Shown piece by piece: positions 38,262 through 46,562 of a stretch of DNA of 58,988 nt (position 1 is the first letter of the stretch; every line of letters starts with the position of its first letter). The stretch is from contig JAFECH010000355.1 in NCBI GenBank assembly GCA_018242255.1, positions 1-58,988 on the forward strand. Reading direction: 5' to 3'. The translations under genes were made by a program, and so were the position numbers. The notes beneath the pieces are model-generated. The model worked only from the letters and a program-made list of their open reading frames with translations. It was not told the DNA's origin and made no database searches. The stretch is from Pseudomonadota bacterium. Its GTDB lineage: Bacteria > Pseudomonadota > Alphaproteobacteria > Rhizobiales > Hyphomicrobiaceae.

Positions 38262-39493
38262 TCTGCCGCCGTTCGTTTGCCGTTAAGTTCTCCGGCCGCA
38301 CGCGCCATCAGCTTGCGCGCCACCTTGGCTTTGCTCATTTCCGGCCAACTCTCGACGCCACCCGCCGTTATGACATGCACGGTATTATTTTCTCCTCCCA
38401 TCACGCCGGAAGACGGCGAAACATCATTCGCGACGATCCAGTCCGCGCGCTTCGATTTCAGCTTCTTCTTCGCGTGCGCCAACACATCCTGCGTTTCCGC
38501 CGCAAAGCCGATAACCAGCGGCGGCCGCATCGGCCCGGATTGAGCAATCGTTCTCAGGATGTCCGGATTTTCCGACAGCGTCAGCGTCGGCGCGCTTTTG
38601 CCTTCAGCTTTTTTGATCTTTTCCGTTTGCGGTCGCTCGACGCGCCAGTCGGCAACAGCCGCTGCAAACACGGCGATATCGGCAGGAAGCGCGGCACGCA
38701 CAGCCGCAAGCATTTCATCTGCGGTCTTGATCCGAACAACGGTGACATCGCGCGGCTCGGGCAACGAAACCGGGCCGGTTATCAGCGTCACCCGGGCACC
38801 CAGTTCGCGCGCTGCCGCTGCGAGTTCAAAACCCTGCTTGCCGGACGAGCGGTTCGCCAGATAGCGGATCGGATCGATCGGCTCGTGCGTCGGTCCGCTT
38901 GTAATGACGACATGCCGCCCGGCGAGGGGACCACCCACATCCGCGTGCGGTTCAAGCGCGCTCTCGATTGCGTCGATGAGCTGCGGAACTTCGACGAGAC
39001 GACCCGGGCCGGCTTCGCCACGCTCAGCCATTTCGCCGATCGCCGGTCCGACGAAGCGGATACCGTCTTCTTTGAGTTGCGCCACGTTCCGTCGCGTCGC
39101 CGGATTGAGCCACATCGCCGGGTTCATCGCCGGAGCGACCAGAACAGGCTTATTGGTCGCCAGCAGCACCGCTGTCGCGAGGTCATCTGCATGCCCACCG
39201 GCCATCCGCGCCATCAGATCCGCAGTGGCCGGCGCAACAACGATCACATCGCTATCGCGCGCCAGCCGGATATGACCGATCTCACGCTCCTCATCGAGAT
39301 CGAACAAGTCCGTCAGCACTCGTTCGTTCGTCAACGCCCCAACCGACAGTGGCGTCACGAACTGATGCGCGGCCTTGGTCATCACTGCGCGTACGCTATG
39401 GCCGCGCTCCTTAAGCCGGCGGATCAGCTCAAGGCATTTGTAGGCCGCGATCCCGCCGCCGATGATCAGTAGAATGCGTTTGGGCGATGACAC
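38258..39493 (-). CDS. coaBC: Bifunctional phosphopantothenoylcysteine decarboxylase / phosphopantothenate-cysteine ligase
   Basis: 411 residues from the GTG at 39493 ([20 protein letters not shown]); a TTG at 39502 would add three residues. It performs two successive steps of coenzyme A synthesis. The N-terminal flavin decarboxylase has the active His74 ([20 protein letters not shown]) and the PAMNPAMW block. The E. coli catalytic Cys158 region is [13 protein letters not shown] here, with Arg at the Cys position. The C-terminal ligase begins at about 178 ([20 protein letters not shown]) and ends near TAAE. Operon with dut. Confidence 0.93.
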   Translation of the reverse strand: MSSPKRILLIIGGGIAAYKCLELIRRLKERGHSVRAVMTKAAHQFVTPLSVGALTNERVLTDLFDLDEEREIGHIRLARDSDVIVVAPATADLMARMAGGHADDLATAVLLATNKPVLVAPAMNPAMWLNPATRRNVAQLKEDGIRFVGPAIGEMAERGEAGPGRLVEVPQLIDAIESALEPHADVGGPLAGRHVVITSGPTHEPIDPIRYLANRSSGKQGFELAAAARELGARVTLITGPVSLPEPRDVTVVRIKTADEMLAAVRAALPADIAVFAAAVADWRVERPQTEKIKKAEGKSAPTLTLSENPDILRTIAQSGPMRPPLVIGFAAETQDVLAHAKKKLKSKRADWIVANDVSPSSGVMGGENNTVHVITAGGVESWPEMSKAKVARKLMARAAGELNGKRTAAE

Positions 39494-39610
39494 AGCGATC
39501 AATCCATTTCTTGGCCGGTCTCTGGCCGAGCGGAACCAAGTTTAGCACGTCCTGTCTTGCGGGGCGTTAAACTGTGCCTGAATGGTGTCCCAACCGGCCC
39601 CCCGACGGCT

Positions 39611-39626
39611 TCCCTGGGCCCAGGGA
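39611..39626. repeat. 16-base perfect palindrome
   Basis: TCCCTGGGCCCAGGGA reads the same on both strands. It is centred 125 bases upstream of the coaBC start, in the gene-poor gap. It could be an operator for a dimeric regulator or a hairpin in an RNA. Confidence 0.6.
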
Positions 39627-39942
39627 CCCCAAGTTGCACAAGCTCCACGACACCCTCTGGTTGACCGTTCGAGGCCCACCAAGATCGCCCAAACCCGCGA
39701 GCTGCCGTGGCAGTCATTTCCGTTCGCCATTTCATCATGGCCGACCAATAACCGGGCGCAGTGCTCCCCTGTGGGGCAACAAAATTGACCACCGATTAGG
39801 CAGTCACAAAACCGAAATTATTTATGTCGCGCGGTGACTTGACGCAGAAGACACAATGGTACATGGTGCGGCCACTCCGCGATGGTTGGGACCGGTCGCA
39901 GGGGATAAAAACGAATAAAGGTCCAAGTCTAGGGACGAAACT

Positions 39943-39975
39943 ATTGGGGTGGCTCGCCAGTCGAGCCACCCCAAT
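39943..39975 (+). repeat. Very stable stem-loop upstream of the symporter gene
   Basis: Perfect 14-bp stem ATTGGGGTGGCTCG / CGAGCCACCCCAAT with a 5-base CCAGT loop, 178 bases before the ATG at 40154. No T-run follows on either strand, so it is not a simple terminator. It may shape the leader of the symporter mRNA. Confidence 0.6.
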
Positions 39976-40153
39976 TCAGTTCGAGCTTTCGAACGGGAAA
40001 AGCGGGGCTATTCGCATCCGGCTTTCCACTCCCGCCCGGCATTTTTTTGATCTCGGTTCAGAACCTGCCATCGGTAATGTTCGCCGCCTTGATCGGAACG
40101 CCTTTCTGACGCCAATAGCGCGCGTTCGAAGTGGGCGGGAAGAGGTTTTCGGG

Positions 40154-42085
40154 ATGAGTTCGGGGGATATCGCAGGCGCCAGCCGGCCTTCTGGCCGCCT
40201 TTTGCTCGCAAGCTTGATGCTATGGCTGATCTTGGCCGTCGCATTGCCGCTGTGCGCGCTGACGCTCAATCTCTTCCACTTTGCCGGCTTCCCGCTCGGC
40301 TTCTGGATCGCAGCCCAAGGCGCAATCATCGGCCTCGTCGTGCTCGTCGCTCTTTATGCTTGGCGCGCGGGCGGCACGTCGGCACGGGAGGGCGTTGGCC
40401 CCGCGCTTGTCTTTGCCGGCGAATGTGTCGGCGCGGTCGCGCTGTTAGGCTTCACCGGCTACATCGCCGCCATGGGATACGACGGCTTGGCGCTGCCGCT
40501 CGGCATGGTTGCCGGCATCGCGCTGCTCGCCATTCTCGTTGCGCCGCGCTTCGTGCTCTATCCGGTGCAGTCGATCAGCGGCTTCTTCGCGATCCGCTAC
40601 AGCAGCAATTTCGCGCGACGCCTCGCATTTCTGATCGCCGGCGCCGGCAGCGTGCTTTTGCTCGCAGCCGATATTCGCGCTGGATCTCTGGCCTTCCAAA
40701 GCTTGTCGAACCTGCCACTACCGCAGGCGATCCTCGTTCTCACCCTCGCAATCACCGCCGTATGGCTCGTTGGATCTCTGCTGCCCGGCAAGAAAATCAA
40801 CGGCATTGGCTTTCTCGTCATCTGCGGCGGCCTGCTCGCGACGCTGATTGGCCTCGCGCTTTACGCCAGCGGCTCGGTCATGCCGCATCTGACGCTTGGC
40901 ACCGCCCTGCAAAGTCATGCCAGCATCAGCCAGAAGCTGATCATCAATCGCCTGTCGGATTTCCAATCGCTGAAGCCGATGGCGTCGCCGTTCCTGCAGC
41001 TGTCGATGAAAAACTTCGCCGGCCTGTTGTTGGCTGTGGCGCTCGGAATTGTCGTCGCTCCGCATCTTCTCGGCCGGCACGTCTCGCAATCCTCCGTCGC
41101 GCCGGGTGCCGCCGTGAAGCGCACCGCCGCCGCACTGTTCGCGGTCGCCATCCTCGTTGCGAGCCTGCCGCCCCTTGCCGTTTACAGCCGGCTCGGCTTC
41201 GAGCAAGCGATGTCGAAAGGCATCGAGATTGCAGCCATTCCGCAATCATTGGCAGAAGCCAGCGCGCTCGGCTGGGTAAAGGTCTGCGACCGTAATGCCG
41301 AGGCTCCGACCGAACTGACGGCGGCTTGCCAGAAAGCGTCGGGCCAGCGCGGCTTCGTCCGGCTCCAAGACCTCGCTTTCACCACGGATGGATTCGTCGT
41401 CGCCGCGCCGAAGATCTCGGGTCTCGACCCCTGGCTGCAATACCCGCTGCTTATCGGCGCCGTGCTGGCCGCAGTCCTGATGGGCAATGCGCTGGTTTCC
41501 GGCATCGTCGTCGCTGACGGCGAAATCCGCATGAACCGCGATACCCACGAGCCCTTGGATCTCGATTTCCGAGCCGCCGCGGTCGGCGGTGCGACACTCG
41601 TCGCCGGTGCATTGGGCGCGCTCTACGCCGCGATGAGTACGGGCCTGCTTGCCGCCGAAGGATTTGCAATCCTGGCCGCAGGCCTCTTCCCCGCCCTCGT
41701 TTTGGGTCTTCATTGGCGGCATATGAACAAAGCTGGCGCCATCGCGGCAATGCTCGTCGGCATTGCCATCACTGGCATCTACCTGCTTGGCGTCCATGTC
41801 TTCCCTGTTGAACTGTTCAACCTGAGCGGCGGCCTGTCGAACGCGATGCCGGACGCCGCCCAACGCTTCGAAGAACTTAAATTAGCGCTCGTAGCGGCTG
41901 CGACCCCGGAGGCTCAGTCCACCGCCCACGCCGCGCTCGTCGCGCACGTTAAGACCATCGCCAACTGGGGCGGACTGAAACCGGCAGCCATCACGCTGAT
42001 CTCGGTGCCTGCGGGCTTCCTTGCTGGACTGCTCTTCAGCCTGCTGTTTCGCAGCCGCAAATCGCCCGGTCCGGCGAAAAGCTGA
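40154..42085 (+). CDS. Sodium:solute symporter-like membrane transporter
   Basis: 643 residues from the ATG at 40154, which has AGAGG eight bases upstream; the frame stays open to 39824 but that part is not membrane-like and is rejected. About 13 hydrophobic segments span the protein. Features shared with the SSS family (ActP/PutP-like, VC_2705-type branch) include LYPVQSISGFFAIRYSSNFA near helix 3 and an extended loop at ~410-460 before the last helices. The usual small DUF4212 partner gene of the acetate-type branch is absent next to it. The substrate is unknown; acetate, pyruvate or another monocarboxylate would fit the branch. glpD follows after 65 bases. Confidence 0.68.
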   Translation: MSSGDIAGASRPSGRLLLASLMLWLILAVALPLCALTLNLFHFAGFPLGFWIAAQGAIIGLVVLVALYAWRAGGTSAREGVGPALVFAGECVGAVALLGFTGYIAAMGYDGLALPLGMVAGIALLAILVAPRFVLYPVQSISGFFAIRYSSNFARRLAFLIAGAGSVLLLAADIRAGSLAFQSLSNLPLPQAILVLTLAITAVWLVGSLLPGKKINGIGFLVICGGLLATLIGLALYASGSVMPHLTLGTALQSHASISQKLIINRLSDFQSLKPMASPFLQLSMKNFAGLLLAVALGIVVAPHLLGRHVSQSSVAPGAAVKRTAAALFAVAILVASLPPLAVYSRLGFEQAMSKGIEIAAIPQSLAEASALGWVKVCDRNAEAPTELTAACQKASGQRGFVRLQDLAFTTDGFVVAAPKISGLDPWLQYPLLIGAVLAAVLMGNALVSGIVVADGEIRMNRDTHEPLDLDFRAAAVGGATLVAGALGALYAAMSTGLLAAEGFAILAAGLFPALVLGLHWRHMNKAGAIAAMLVGIAITGIYLLGVHVFPVELFNLSGGLSNAMPDAAQRFEELKLALVAAATPEAQSTAHAALVAHVKTIANWGGLKPAAITLISVPAGFLAGLLFSLLFRSRKSPGPAKS

Positions 42086-42150
42086 TCCTTCGCGCTTCTG
42101 AGCGAGTCGCCTAGAGTTCCGCCACGGCAAACGATGCGGAACGGGGTTCC

Positions 42151-43650
42151 ATGACCGACGAAGTCTACGATCTGCTCGTAATCGGCGGCGGCATCAATGG
42201 CGCCGGCATTGCTGCCGACGCGGCAGCACGCGGCCTGTCGGTTCTATTGGCCGAAGCCGACGACCTGGCAGGCGCAACCTCGTGGGCGAGTTCCAAGCTG
42301 ATACACGGCGGTCTTCGCTATCTCGAACACTTCGAATTTCGGCTCGTCCGCGAAGCGCTGGCCGAGCGCGAAGTCCTGCTGGCGAAAGCTCCGCACATCG
42401 TCCACCCGCTACGCTTCGTGCTCCCGCACGTCGCCGGAATGCGATCTGCTCTGATGATGCGCGCCGGGCTTTTTCTTTACGACCATCTCGCCCCGCGCCA
42501 ATCGCTCGGCGCCTCGCACGCGATTGATCTGCGCCACGCCCCGGAAGGCGCGCCGCTCGTTCCTGGACTGTCATCGGGCTTCAGCTATTGGGATTGCGCC
42601 GTCGATGATGCCCGCCTCGTTGTTCTGAATGCGCTCGCAGCCCGCAACGCTGGTGCCCGCATCCTGACGCGCACCGCCGTAACTTCGCTCAAAGCAAACA
42701 ACGAGCTGTGGATCGCAACGCTCGGACGCGAAGGCCACCATTGCGCCGCCCGCGCCGTCGTCAATGCAGCAGGTCCTTGGGTCGCTGATGTCGCGAAGCT
42801 CGCGACAGCGGCTCGGTCGGCAGCCCCTATAGCTGTCCGCCTCGTCAAGGGCAGCCACATCGTCGTGCCGCGCATCGCTGGCGCCGACGTCGCCTACACA
42901 TTTCAGAATACCGACGGCCGCGTTGTCTTTGCCTTACCATTCGAAGACGATTTCACCCTGATCGGCACGACCGAAGAAAACGTGTCGAGCGATCCCCGCC
43001 ACGTCGCGCCAACCCACGCCGAAGAAACCTATCTGCTCGATGTCGCAAACCGCTTCTTTCGCGACGCTCCGACACGTGGCGACATCGTCTGGAGTTTCGC
43101 TGGCGTGCGCCCGCTTGACGACGATGGCGCGCAAAGCGCATCGGCCGTCAGCCGCGATTACCGGCTCGACTTGGAAGCAACGCAATCGCCACCTGTCCTG
43201 CATGTCATCGGCGGCAAGATCACGACCTATCGCAAGCTTGCGGAAACCGCCCTAAGCGCGCTGCATCCCTTCTTTCCGCACATGCGCCACGGAACGACCG
43301 CGACGACGCCGTTGCCGGGAGGCAACCTCGGCGGACGTTCGTTCGATCAGTGGTTTGAAGAATTTGCCCGCACAAATAGCGGATTTGCACCGGATGATCT
43401 TCGACGCCTCGCACGCCGTTACGGTACGCGCGCCCAAGATCTCATCGCCGATGCGCGTTCGAAAAGGGATCTGGGCGACGATTTGGGCGGCGGCTTAGCA
43501 ACCCGCGAAATCGCCTATCTCAAATCTGAGGAATGGGCTGTCACCGCCGAAGACATTCTTTGGCGGCGCACGAAAGCGGGCCTGCACTTGGCGCCCGGCG
43601 AGCGCGCATTGGCCGCCGAACGCATTCAAAATCTGCTCGATAAATCTTAG
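42151..43650 (+). CDS. glpD: Glycerol-3-phosphate dehydrogenase (FAD-dependent, aerobic)
   Basis: 499 residues. Membrane-associated flavoprotein that oxidises glycerol-3-phosphate to dihydroxyacetone phosphate and passes electrons to quinone. FAD loop: LLVIGGGINGAGIAADAAAR. Family blocks: SSKLIHGGLRYLEHFEFRLV (substrate/FAD region), NAAGPWVADV, and GGKITTYRKLAETAL in the cap. C-terminal DAO_C domain holds EEWAVTAEDILWRRTK. No glpK, glpF or glpR lies beside it. Electrons could enter the same quinone pool used by the bo3 oxidase encoded at 50-54 kb. Confidence 0.95.
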   Translation: MTDEVYDLLVIGGGINGAGIAADAAARGLSVLLAEADDLAGATSWASSKLIHGGLRYLEHFEFRLVREALAEREVLLAKAPHIVHPLRFVLPHVAGMRSALMMRAGLFLYDHLAPRQSLGASHAIDLRHAPEGAPLVPGLSSGFSYWDCAVDDARLVVLNALAARNAGARILTRTAVTSLKANNELWIATLGREGHHCAARAVVNAAGPWVADVAKLATAARSAAPIAVRLVKGSHIVVPRIAGADVAYTFQNTDGRVVFALPFEDDFTLIGTTEENVSSDPRHVAPTHAEETYLLDVANRFFRDAPTRGDIVWSFAGVRPLDDDGAQSASAVSRDYRLDLEATQSPPVLHVIGGKITTYRKLAETALSALHPFFPHMRHGTTATTPLPGGNLGGRSFDQWFEEFARTNSGFAPDDLRRLARRYGTRAQDLIADARSKRDLGDDLGGGLATREIAYLKSEEWAVTAEDILWRRTKAGLHLAPGERALAAERIQNLLDKS

Positions 43651-43660
43651 ACCGCCGCGC

Positions 43661-44185
43661 TTACATCAACCGCCGGCGCGACGCGCGAAGTCCGCACGTA
43701 GCCGGACAGATCGAAGCCGCATCGAGCACCTGGTTGGTCTTACGCAGCGCTGCTGCCAGCGCCTGCGCGCCGTTGAGCGTGTCGCCGATATCTCCAGAAC
43801 CGATCAGAGCCTCGGCCGCGGCCGTCAGCGCCTGACGCTCATCATGCTGACACGCCGCGATGATCGAGATCGCGAGGCACTCGTCGCGACAGAAGCTACG
43901 GCAGCCCGCGGGCGAAATCTCGATGTCGCGCTGAGCATTGGCTTTGACGGCGCGAACGAACTTCGAAAGGTCGAGCAGCAACGCCTTGGCATTGTCCGGG
44001 CCGAGCATGCCGGAAAACGTGTTCCACGCGTCTTCCCAGCATTTGATATCGCCGGTCGACAATCCGGCGAGCCAGCAGCGGAAGCCGACGGCAACCAACC
44101 GCTCGGGCGCACGCGCAGGCAGCGGCACGATCTTAGCGGAACGCGCTGATTGTTCGACGGAGGAATTGGATGCCGAATTAGCCAT
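43661..44185 (-). CDS. Conserved-looking protein of unknown function with Cys cluster
   Basis: 174 residues, not recognised. GGAGGG lies eight bases upstream of the ATG at 44185. The protein is largely helical by composition. A cysteine group stands out: GCRSFCRDECLAIS (Cys95, 99, 103; C-x3-C-x3-C) with Cys112 close by, which could bind a metal or Fe-S cluster. A Trp/Cys block, FRCWLAGLSTGDIKCWEDAW, is also notable. No signal peptide or membrane helix is evident. It overlaps the start of a 43-residue upstream reading frame by eight bases and is convergent with glpD, ten bases apart. Confidence 0.7.
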   Translation of the reverse strand: MANSASNSSVEQSARSAKIVPLPARAPERLVAVGFRCWLAGLSTGDIKCWEDAWNTFSGMLGPDNAKALLLDLSKFVRAVKANAQRDIEISPAGCRSFCRDECLAISIIAACQHDERQALTAAAEALIGSGDIGDTLNGAQALAAALRKTNQVLDAASICPATCGLRASRRRLM

Positions 44186-44309
44186 TGTGCGAACCCTCCG
44201 CAGATAGGCTCACGAACGCGGCGGCGATGCCGGAATCGAGACGTGATGACGAAAGTTTCGAGGACCGAGAAAGCGCGCGATGAATAGCGCTGAAGAAAGA
44301 GTTCATTGT
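44178..44309 (-). CDS. Possible 43-residue small protein
   Basis: MNSFFSAIHRALSRSSKLSS begins the frame at an ATG (44309) with GGAG about seven bases upstream. The frame ends eight bases inside the next gene, a layout typical of coupled genes. The sequence is basic and Ser-rich with a hydrophobic middle (DSGIAAAFVSLSA). No family is recognised. A promoter-like sequence and an inverted repeat lie just upstream (44379-44433). Confidence 0.5.
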   Translation of the reverse strand, partial: TMNSFFSAIHRALSRSSKLSSSRLDSGIAAAFVSLSAEGSHNG

Positions 44310-44378
44310 CCGCTCCAATAATCGAGGTTCAAGGCCTCGGTATCGGTTGGCGCCAGCGACTAAGAGCAACTGACGCGC

Positions 44379-44396
44379 GACGTCATCAATGACGTC
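44379..44396. promoter_or_regulatory. Inverted repeat, probable operator
   Basis: GACGTCAT-CA-ATGACGTC: two perfect 8-base arms with a 2-base spacer. It lies at about +2 to +19 relative to the predicted minus-strand promoter at 44405-44433. That position suits repression of the 43- and 174-residue genes. The binding protein is unknown. Confidence 0.5.
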
Positions 44397-44404
44397 GTTA
44401 TTTG

Positions 44405-44433
44405 AGCTAACGCGACGATAGCTACTCGGTCAA
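44405..44433 (-). promoter_or_regulatory. Possible promoter for the small-protein operon
   Basis: On the minus strand TTGACC (44433-44428), 17-base spacer, TTAGCT (44410-44405). The -35 box is good, the -10 box weak. It lies about 95 bases before the 43-residue frame. Confidence 0.35.
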
Positions 44434-44514
44434 CACTTACTAAGTCGCATCGCTCACATTAGAATTTTTATAATTTTCAAGTAGCTACGGCACGCGTCGG
44501 ATGCCCGCGCCGGA

Positions 44515-45711
44515 TCACTCGAAGCGGCGTGCGAAATCGCCGAAGAGTATGGTCGCCGCAGTCCCTTTCCGAGGTGCACTGTCGATCTCGATCTCCGCAC
44601 CCATATCGCGCACTAGAGATTCAACGAGCGGCAGTCCGATACCGTTGCTGCGCGCCCAAGCCGGCTTCAATTCGCTGGCCGAAATCGATCCCGCCGCCGC
44701 GCCGACGTCTCCCATTCCCCCGCCCGTGTCTTGGACCTTGAGAAACACCCGCCCGTCTTCCAGATGTCCTGTCGCGACGCGAACATCTCCCCCACGCGGA
44801 GTAAATTTGATCGCGTTGGTCAGCAGATTGAGCAGGATCTGACGCAGCGCCGTCGGATTGGCGACAACATGCGGCGTGCTTCCATAGGTGTCGAATGAGA
44901 GCTTCAGTCCACACGATTCCGCCAACGCCTTCACGCTCGAAACCGTGCGGTCGACGATGGCGTTAAGATCGATCGCGATAAGACGCGACGCGGCCGTGGC
45001 TGGCTTCGCGCGTTCTGCGAGCAGCGACGTGATCACGTCGAGAGCGTGCATTGCGCTTTCGTGAATGTCCGCAGCATAGCTCAAGTAGCGCTGGTTCTTC
45101 ATCTCGCCGAGCCGCTCATCGCGCATGATCTCCGCAGCCGCTGCAATCGCCGTTAGCGGGGTTTTGAGTTCGTGCGCCAGCTTGGCGATGGTATCGACAT
45201 CGAGCGCCGCCGCCGCGGTCGCCGCCAATGGCTTGGCCGCGACCGGAGCGCTCGTCAGCTCATCAGGCCGCTTTTCGACAGCATCGCCCGCAGGGACCGC
45301 TCGGCGCGGCGACGGAAAGCCATCGTCTGAAGCCTCCACCGCCTCGATATGGAGCAGCAGAAGCTTTGCCCCCTTGCCGCCGCGCTGCGCGACCGTGCAC
45401 TTCACGCGCTTCAGCCGGCCGCTATTCCAGAACAGCAAGGTCTCAGGTGCCCCCTTACCGAGGGTTGCTGACACAGCAATCTGCCGAAGTCGCGCGACGG
45501 CAGGCATGGCCGGATCGAGCGCGATCGGAAATGTTGCATAAGGGAACAGCCCGAGCGCAGAACGCCCGCGGGCGTTGGCGGCCAGAATTTCTGCAGCCTC
45601 GGTGTCGATAACAACGGCAGGTTGCGCGTCCCGGTCCAAATCGAGCGGCGCCTCAAGAGGCGCGGCATCGTCATGACCATTCGGGAGCACGGGTTTAGCT
45701 GCGAGAGCCAT
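44515..45711 (-). CDS. Sensor histidine kinase (orphan, probably soluble)
   Basis: 398 residues from the ATG at 45711. The N-terminal ~120 residues look PAS-like (QPAVVIDTEAAEILAANARG, then LLFWNSGRLKRVKCTV). A linker follows, then the dimerisation helix with phospho-acceptor His180 (LAHELKTPLTAIAAAAEIM). The ATPase domain has the N-box NLLTNAIKFTP and the G-box DTGGGMGDV, ending GTAATILFGDF. No transmembrane segment is seen, so it senses a cytosolic signal. No response regulator adjoins it. The layout resembles the PleC/DivJ/CckA type family common in alphaproteobacteria, but the partner is unknown. Confidence 0.88.
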   Translation of the reverse strand: MALAAKPVLPNGHDDAAPLEAPLDLDRDAQPAVVIDTEAAEILAANARGRSALGLFPYATFPIALDPAMPAVARLRQIAVSATLGKGAPETLLFWNSGRLKRVKCTVAQRGGKGAKLLLLHIEAVEASDDGFPSPRRAVPAGDAVEKRPDELTSAPVAAKPLAATAAAALDVDTIAKLAHELKTPLTAIAAAAEIMRDERLGEMKNQRYLSYAADIHESAMHALDVITSLLAERAKPATAASRLIAIDLNAIVDRTVSSVKALAESCGLKLSFDTYGSTPHVVANPTALRQILLNLLTNAIKFTPRGGDVRVATGHLEDGRVFLKVQDTGGGMGDVGAAAGSISASELKPAWARSNGIGLPLVESLVRDMGAEIEIDSAPRKGTAATILFGDFARRFE

Positions 45712-45918
45712 CGTAAAAGTTCGCCCGTTCCAAAGGCTTATTCGCAACGCACCACGTGAACGTACGTGATTTGCTGATACCTAGAACGGCGAAACGGACG
45801 ATTTTCCACTGCCAACCGCGCGATCGACGGAAACACGTCGCTGCACTGCGGTCAAAATCACATCAACCGATTGAACACAAACGCAGAACAACAATCTACG
45901 CGCGCACCGGGTCGTCCG

Positions 45919-46113
45919 CTAAGCGGCCTTAATCAGAATGGCCTCGCGGAGCTTCTCCGGGTCGCGCTCGCCGCGATCGGCCAAGTCGTACAGTTTTTCG
46001 ATGATGTCCTCGTCTGGAATATTGAGCGACATCTGGTGAGCTTCATCGATGATGCTTTTCAGCAATTGCTGAAGCTCATCGAGCTCTTCCGAGCTATAAT
46101 GGCAAAGGGTCAT
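45919..46113 (-). CDS. Small protein of unknown function
   Basis: 64 residues: an acidic, helical protein (SSEELDELQQLLKSIIDEAH, then DEDIIEKLYDLADRGERDPE). Hydrophobic residues are spaced as in an amphipathic helix, suggesting a protein-protein partner. No family is recognised. The ATG at 46113 has only a weak ribosome site (ACGGA). A TATAGT box at 46169-46164 on the minus strand, with TGGAAC 18 bases upstream, may be its promoter. Confidence 0.6.
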   Translation of the reverse strand: MTLCHYSSEELDELQQLLKSIIDEAHQMSLNIPDEDIIEKLYDLADRGERDPEKLREAILIKAA

Positions 46114-46427
46114 GATTGTCCGTTTTCCCCCGAAAACAGTCCCGACGTATTCCCCACTAACGCACTATACTCGGGTCGGGGGCGCGAGTTCCATGCGTTC
46201 ATACAAAGTTAATGTTGGATCGTGTACGGCCCCCGGAAATTCGGGACTGACAGCGCGAAGAGCGATAAGTCGCCCTTGACCCTCGCCCCAGGCTGTGATG
46301 GAACCACCGCTCGCCGAGCGCTCTTTCGGGCTGCTCGACAATCGGGGATCTCCGGCGCAACGGATCAGGCGTTTGCAGATACACTGCGCCCGCCGACCGC
46401 GCTAAAGTTACCCGGAAAACGGCCTGT
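46114..46427. other. Intergenic region between a small gene and tRNA-His
   Basis: 314 bases without a supported gene. Reading frames on both strands overlap each other and lack ribosome sites. It probably holds the minus-strand promoter of the 64-residue gene (TGGAAC 46193-46188, TATAGT 46169-46164) and the tRNA promoter, which I could not place with confidence. Confidence 0.5.
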
Positions 46428-46504
46428 GCCGCCTTAGCTCAGTTGGTTAGAGCGCTAGATTGTGGATCTAGAGGTCCCCGGTTCAACTCTGGGAGGCGGT
46501 ACCA
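46428..46504 (+). tRNA. tRNA-His (anticodon GTG)
   Basis: 77 bases including an encoded CCA. Acceptor arms GCCGCCT / AGGCGGT, D-arm with AGTTGGTTAGA, anticodon stem CTAGA / TCTAG enclosing TTGTGGA, so anticodon GTG at 46462-46464. T-arm CCCGG-TTCAACT-CTGGG has one G-T pair. The base before the acceptor is T, so no G-1 is encoded, and the discriminator is A73. This is the variant type known from part of the alphaproteobacteria, read by a matching divergent histidyl-tRNA synthetase. Confidence 0.96.
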
Positions 46505-46562
46505 TTTCCAACTTTGCAGTCGGACCGTCAACTCGAACGGGGTGGATTAGGGCGACACCGGC

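Larger units (their letters stand above)
39494..40153. other. Gene-poor 660-base gap with inverted repeats
   Basis: No convincing gene is seen between coaBC and the symporter gene. Open frames exist on both strands (for example minus 39499-39792 and plus 39824-40153) but lack ribosome sites and family similarity. The block holds a 16-base perfect palindrome at 39611-39626, a small CCCC-TGT-GGGG stem near 39766-39776, and a 14-bp perfect stem-loop at 39943-39975. It may carry the divergent promoters of coaBC and the symporter and possibly a structured RNA. Confidence 0.6.

Noticed and set aside
39541-39790. 6S, tmRNA, RNase P or SRP RNA in the coaBC upstream gap
   Set aside because: None of the conserved cores of these RNAs could be matched and no closing end-to-end stem was found.
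39499-39792. Minus-strand frame of 97 codons upstream of coaBC
   Set aside because: Gly/Pro/Arg-rich translation with no ribosome site or family; runs through palindromes better explained as structure or control sequence.
39824-40153. N-terminal extension of the symporter gene
   Set aside because: In frame but not membrane-like, crosses the 14-bp stem-loop, and the ATG at 40154 has a good ribosome site.
46199-46437. Short overlapping frames on both strands before tRNA-His
   Set aside because: They overlap each other, lack ribosome sites and one runs into the tRNA gene.
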